Source: Mucilaginibacter sp. (GTDB lineage: Bacteria; Bacteroidota; Bacteroidia; Sphingobacteriales; Sphingobacteriaceae). From it: a stretch of 37,677 bases of DNA. Both the position numbers and the translations under genes were made by a program. Below are positions 34,396 through 37,677 of the stretch, piece after piece (position 1 is the first letter of the stretch; each line of letters begins with the position of its first letter). The stretch is taken from assembly GCF_028287845.1 (NCBI RefSeq), contig NZ_JAQBOW010000035.1:1-37677 (forward strand). The letters run 5' to 3'. The notes under the pieces are model-generated. The model was not told the origin of the DNA, made no database searches, and saw only the letters and a program-made list of their open reading frames with translations.

Positions 34396-34581
34396 TTAAT
34401 AAATTTTGCCCGTTTGCTTATAGTAATTAACGTGCTGCCATATACGTACACCAATGGCAAGAACCGTTACCAATATTCTTGCTAAGGGTGCCAGTCCCAG
34501 GGGATTAACCGGTAATAATATAACTACGATCAGTATCGCATACGTTATATCCCTAAATATTAGCATCCCTTTTGTTATCAT
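34396..34581 (-). CDS. Small membrane protein (61 aa), second of a tandem pair in the nuo operon
   Basis: ATG at 34581, stop 34396-34398, ending one base before the nuoF ATG. Two hydrophobic segments (about 12-25 and 30-48) and a C-terminus ...WQHVNYYKQTGKIY, nearly the same as the end of its upstream neighbour (...RHINYYNETGRYF). The shared H-(I/V)-NYY-x2-TG-(K/R) tail and equal size argue for a tandem duplication. No known family recognised. The spacing inside the nuo operon suggests it is made with complex I; whether it joins or assembles the complex is unknown. Confidence 0.65.
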   Translation of the reverse strand: MITKGMLIFRDITYAILIVVILLPVNPLGLAPLARILVTVLAIGVRIWQHVNYYKQTGKIY

Positions 34582-34586
34582 TCGTT

Positions 34587-34766
34587 TTAAAAATATCTCC
34601 CGGTTTCGTTATAATAATTAATATGTCTTACTACGCAGCTTGCAAAGCCTACAATAAGCAGCGGTATTAATATAATCCCATTCTCTTTTAATCCACCTGT
34701 TATAAATACCAAAATTAAACCTAATGCAAATAATGAATCTCCTAATATCAAATTTGCATTGTCCAT
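34587..34766 (-). CDS. Small membrane protein (59 aa), first of a tandem pair in the nuo operon
   Basis: ATG at 34766, stop at 34587-34589; begins 11 bases after the nuoE stop and ends 5 bases before the next small gene. Two hydrophobic segments (about 6-23 and 30-46) and a tail RHINYYNETGRYF shared with the following gene. The frame sits exactly in the nuoE-nuoF gap and fits the operon spacing. Function unknown; the same reasoning as for its paralogue applies. Confidence 0.6.
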   Translation of the reverse strand: MDNANLILGDSLFALGLILVFITGGLKENGIILIPLLIVGFASCVVRHINYYNETGRYF

Positions 34767-34777
34767 TCCATCATTAA

Positions 34778-35302
34778 TTATTTCCCCTTTTCCTTTAAAT
34801 CTGCTATCAATTGATCTACAGATTCATTGGTTAGTTTTTCATAAAAAGTATATTCAGGGCCTATCTGCAAAACGGGTGCAAAGCCGCAAGCAGCCAAGCA
34901 TTCAACTCCGCGCCAGCTAAATAAACCGTCGGCAGTAACTTCGCCTTCTTTTACGCCTAATTGCTGCTCTATATGATCCATTATTTTTTCAGCACCTACC
35001 AGGCAGCATGGCCCGGTACGGCAAACCTCTAAAACATATTTACCCTGCGGGCGCAAAAAATACATGCTGTAAAAAGAAGCAACCTCATAAACTTCAATAG
35101 GCTGCAGCTTCAAATACCCGGCAACATTATCCATTGCAGCGGGGCTTGTCCAACCAAACTCGGCCTGTACCAGATGCAGTATAGGCAATAGTGCCGATTT
35201 TTGCTTTCCTTCAGGATAACGGCTTACTATATCAGCAAACTGAGCTGTTAAAGTGGTTGAAAATTCAACCGGGACTTGTTCGGTATCTTCAACTCTAAGC
35301 AT
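34778..35302 (-). CDS. nuoE: NADH-quinone oxidoreductase subunit E
   Basis: 174 aa. Thioredoxin-like [2Fe-2S] subunit: VCRTGPC gives C-x4-C and VECLAACGFAP gives C-x3-C, together the four ligands of cluster N1a. The N-terminal helical part (FADIVSRYPEGKQKSALLPILHLVQAEFGW) is typical. It overlaps the nuoD 3' end by 8 bases, so translation is probably coupled. Confidence 0.96.
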   Translation of the reverse strand: MLRVEDTEQVPVEFSTTLTAQFADIVSRYPEGKQKSALLPILHLVQAEFGWTSPAAMDNVAGYLKLQPIEVYEVASFYSMYFLRPQGKYVLEVCRTGPCCLVGAEKIMDHIEQQLGVKEGEVTADGLFSWRGVECLAACGFAPVLQIGPEYTFYEKLTNESVDQLIADLKEKGK

Positions 35303-36506
35303 CTAATTCTCCGGCTATAACGTTTAAACTACTCATGTTAATTATCGCGTCAGACAGTAACATACCCTTACTCATTGGGGCGTACATCTGGTAATTAATA
35401 AAACTTGGCCTGCGGAAATGTAAACGGTATGGCGAGCGTCCGCCATCGTTTACCAGGTAAAAACCTAACTCACCATTGGCGCCTTCTACCGAGTGGTATA
35501 CTTCGGTATTTGGGGTAGGTATTTCGCCCATCACAATTTTAAAGTGATAGATCAGGGCTTCCATATTATTATAAACTTCCTCTTTCGGAGGCAGGTAAAA
35601 TTCGGGTACATCAGCATGGAAAATATCTGTTGGTTCTTTTTCCAGCTTCACTAAAGCCTGCTCAATTATGCGTAAGCTTTGTTTCATTTCTTCGTTACGC
35701 ACCAAAAATCTGCTGTAAACGTCGCCATTGTCACCAACCGGCACCTCAAAATCAAAATCTTCGTATGAACTGTATGGCTCCATCGCCCTAACATCATAAT
35801 CTACACCTGCAGCGCGCAATAACGGCCCGCTCCAGCTAAAGTTTAATGCGTCTTCGGCAGTAACAGCCGCCACACCCCTGGTGCGATCAACAAATATGCG
35901 GTTACGGTTAAATAATGATTCAAATTCCTTTAATACCGGCGGGAAGTCTTTTAAAAACTTGCGCAGCTTGTTAAAGGCAATGGCATTAAAATTACGCTCA
36001 AAACCGCCTATACGGCCAATGTTTGTTGTTAAGCGCGAGCCGCAAACCTCTTCATATATTTCATAAATAGCTTCGCGATGCTCCATCATATACAGGAAAC
36101 CTGTAAATGCGCCAGTATCAACACCCAATACACCGTTGCAAATAATGTGGTCTGATATACGGGCAAGCTCCATTACAATTACACGCAGATAATCTACACG
36201 CTTTGGTGTGGTAATGCCTAATAGCTTTTCAACCGTCATGTGCCAGCCCATGTTATTTATGGGCGATGAGCAATAATTTAAACGGTCTGTTAGTGGGGTT
36301 ATCTGGTAAAATGGCCTGTGTTCAGCAATTTTTTCGAAAGCACGATGTATGTAACCTATGGTGGATACGCCGCTTACAATTCGTTCTCCATCTAACTGCA
36401 GTACGTTTTGAAACACACCATGCGTGGCCGGATGTGTTGGGCCAAGGTTTAGTGTAGAATTTTCGTTCTGCGGGTCATTATCTGTATATACCGGATGGTT
36501 TTGCAT
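35295..36506 (-). CDS. nuoD: NADH-quinone oxidoreductase subunit D
   Basis: 403 aa, the 49-kDa-type subunit at the quinone site. LGPTHPATHGVFQ near 22-34, RAFEKIAEHRPF near 52-63, and a C-terminal 'PYRLHFRRPSFINYQMYAPMSKGMLLSDAI' with the conserved terminal Arg are present. It works with NuoB and NuoH to reduce quinone. NuoC and NuoD are separate genes here, 3 bases apart, not fused as in E. coli. Confidence 0.97.
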   Translation of the reverse strand: MQNHPVYTDNDPQNENSTLNLGPTHPATHGVFQNVLQLDGERIVSGVSTIGYIHRAFEKIAEHRPFYQITPLTDRLNYCSSPINNMGWHMTVEKLLGITTPKRVDYLRVIVMELARISDHIICNGVLGVDTGAFTGFLYMMEHREAIYEIYEEVCGSRLTTNIGRIGGFERNFNAIAFNKLRKFLKDFPPVLKEFESLFNRNRIFVDRTRGVAAVTAEDALNFSWSGPLLRAAGVDYDVRAMEPYSSYEDFDFEVPVGDNGDVYSRFLVRNEEMKQSLRIIEQALVKLEKEPTDIFHADVPEFYLPPKEEVYNNMEALIYHFKIVMGEIPTPNTEVYHSVEGANGELGFYLVNDGGRSPYRLHFRRPSFINYQMYAPMSKGMLLSDAIINMSSLNVIAGELDA

Positions 36507-36509
36507 CTT

Positions 36510-37013
36510 TTATCTTCCGAAAAAATAATCTTTTTTATCAACACGGTTAGGATCCTCCAACGGAAATTCTTTTCTCATTGGAAAAGCCGTCATGTCGTCA
36601 ACATTTAATATTCTGCGTAAATCCGGGTGACCGTCAAACAGCACCCCGAAATAATCATAAGTTTCTCTTTCCATCCAGTTGGCTCCCTCCCATAGGGTTG
36701 TTGCTGTAGGGATATGGCAATTATTGCCATCAATAAATACTTTTATACGTATACGTACATTATTTACCAGGCTATGTATATGATAAATAACGCCGATGGA
36801 TTTTTCCTGTTCAGGATAATGTACGGCGGTAATATCTGTTAAATATATAAACTGAAGGCTAGGGTCTGTTTTTAAATAGCTTAGTATATCAATTATTTTA
36901 TCAGTACTTGTCTCTAAAGTTAATAAGCCATACGGCTCGCCAACTACCGTAACTTGTCCTTCAAATTTTGTGTTGATACTTTTTAAAAGCTCTTCGTTAG
37001 TTATCTTACCCAT
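36510..37013 (-). CDS. nuoC: NADH-quinone oxidoreductase subunit C
   Basis: 167 aa, 30-kDa type. ERETYDYFGVLFDGHPDLRRIL near 120-141 is the family signature and FPLEDPNRVDKKDYFFGR ends the protein. It stabilises the NuoB-NuoD quinone module. Its start overlaps the nuoB stop as TAATG. Confidence 0.96.
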   Translation of the reverse strand: MGKITNEELLKSINTKFEGQVTVVGEPYGLLTLETSTDKIIDILSYLKTDPSLQFIYLTDITAVHYPEQEKSIGVIYHIHSLVNNVRIRIKVFIDGNNCHIPTATTLWEGANWMERETYDYFGVLFDGHPDLRRILNVDDMTAFPMRKEFPLEDPNRVDKKDYFFGR

Positions 37014-37555
37014 TACTGTATGCCGTATGAAGCTAATAATTTTTGGTACTGTGGTTCGTTCCGCCTGCGTACTGATTCTGTTTTTACCAGTTCTTGTATA
37101 TTCATAAAGCCATCAATTATAGCTTCAGGGCGGGGAGGACATCCCGGCACATAAACATCAACCGGTATAATTTCATCTATACCCTGTAAAACAGAATAGG
37201 TATCAAATATGCCACCGCTTGAGGCACATGCGCCAACAGCCATAACCCAACGCGGCTCGGCCATTTGCAGATATACCTGGCGCAATACCGGACCCATTTT
37301 TTTAGCAATAGTACCCATAACCATTAAAAGATCTGCCTGGCGTGGCGAAAAGCTTAAACGCTCGGCTCCAAATCTCGACAAGTCATAATGTGAGGCCATA
37401 GTGGCCATAAATTCTATTCCGCAGCATGAGGTAGCAAATGGCAATGGCCATAATGAGTTTGCACGGGCCAAACCTACTGCTTTATCCAGCGAAGTAGCGA
37501 AAAATCCTGAACCCTCTACACCTGCAGGAGCACCAACTATTTGAATATCACTCAT
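37013..37555 (-). CDS. nuoB: NADH-quinone oxidoreductase subunit B
   Basis: 180 aa. FATSCCGIEFM (tandem Cys), GACASSGG and VPGCPPRPEAI supply the four Cys ligands of terminal cluster N2. NuoB passes electrons to quinone. It is the first nuo gene visible on this strand; the upstream 122 bases hold no recognisable nuoA but do hold a -7 promoter box. Confidence 0.97.
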   Translation of the reverse strand: MSDIQIVGAPAGVEGSGFFATSLDKAVGLARANSLWPLPFATSCCGIEFMATMASHYDLSRFGAERLSFSPRQADLLMVMGTIAKKMGPVLRQVYLQMAEPRWVMAVGACASSGGIFDTYSVLQGIDEIIPVDVYVPGCPPRPEAIIDGFMNIQELVKTESVRRRNEPQYQKLLASYGIQ

Positions 37556-37600
37556 GAAATCTATAAATACAAATATTCATCCAAATACTAATGGAAAACG

Positions 37601-37608
37601 CAAATTTA
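37601..37608 (-). promoter_or_regulatory. -7 box upstream of nuoB
   Basis: TAAATTTG on the minus strand matches TAnnTTTG, 45 bases before the nuoB ATG. No clear TTTG -33 element lies 17-21 bases upstream, so support is moderate. Confidence 0.4.
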
Positions 37609-37677
37609 TGATAAAATACCTTGCTTTGGGTACACTATTAATTAACGAAATATATTTAGAATTATTCTAAACAACCC

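Noticed and set aside
34395..34460. 22-codon N-terminal extension of nuoF
   Set aside because: It overlaps the 61-aa membrane gene; the ATG at 34394 begins the usual NuoF N-terminus.

Overview
The window comes from a Bacteroidota chromosome, most likely Sphingobacteriaceae (Mucilaginibacter/Pedobacter-like). The evidence is a gldJ lipoprotein gene beside porV (type IX secretion and gliding), a Bacteroidota-style nuo operon with a short NuoG, moderately AT-rich DNA, no Shine-Dalgarno sequences before starts, and TAnnTTTG-type -7 promoter boxes. The genus is inferred from gene style; no rRNA or tRNA is present to test it. I saw no CRISPR array, integrase or intact insertion sequence.

Layout. 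1-2192 (minus): the 5' two thirds or so of a large secreted protein, a seven-repeat beta-propeller followed by Ig-like modules, running off the left edge. 2368-7310 (minus): a five-gene surface-polysaccharide cluster (flippase, TylF-type methyltransferase, GT4 glycosyltransferase, two SAM methyltransferases). 7368-8132 (minus): a lipoprotein with two copies of a lipocalin-like domain. 8236-10044 (minus): typA/bipA with an intrinsic terminator. 10210-10371 (plus): a 53-aa FeoB-associated-type membrane protein. 10427-13801 (plus): a three-domain GH18/NodB/GT2 protein that looks like a self-contained exopolysaccharide synthase and modification enzyme. 13802-16656: a repeat-rich island holding an ester-cyclase-like gene and a RepA-like ATPase gene with a near-perfect palindrome at its start codon.

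16657-20098: ispF and porV (minus) diverge from gldJ (plus). 20156-24587 (minus): a probable operon dedA, ppa, CNNM/CorC-type protein, rsmE, DUF4159 protein, biotin carrier protein, ending at a terminator shared with gldJ. 24635-37555 (minus): respiratory complex I in the order nuoB-C-D-E, two small membrane genes, F-G-H-I-J-K-L-M-N. Three nuo junctions are TAATG overlaps, and two others (F/G and K/L) carry palindromic repeat insertions. No nuoA is recognisable in the last 122 bases.

Points most worth a second look: the GH18/NodB/GT2 fusion with Asp at the usual catalytic Glu position; two tandem paralogous small membrane proteins inside the nuo operon; a 127-bp element of four hairpins sharing a GATT-NNN-AATC core inside terminal inverted repeats; a dispersed repeat family present both in the repeat island and between nuoF and nuoG; and the RepA-like ATPase with its own palindrome.
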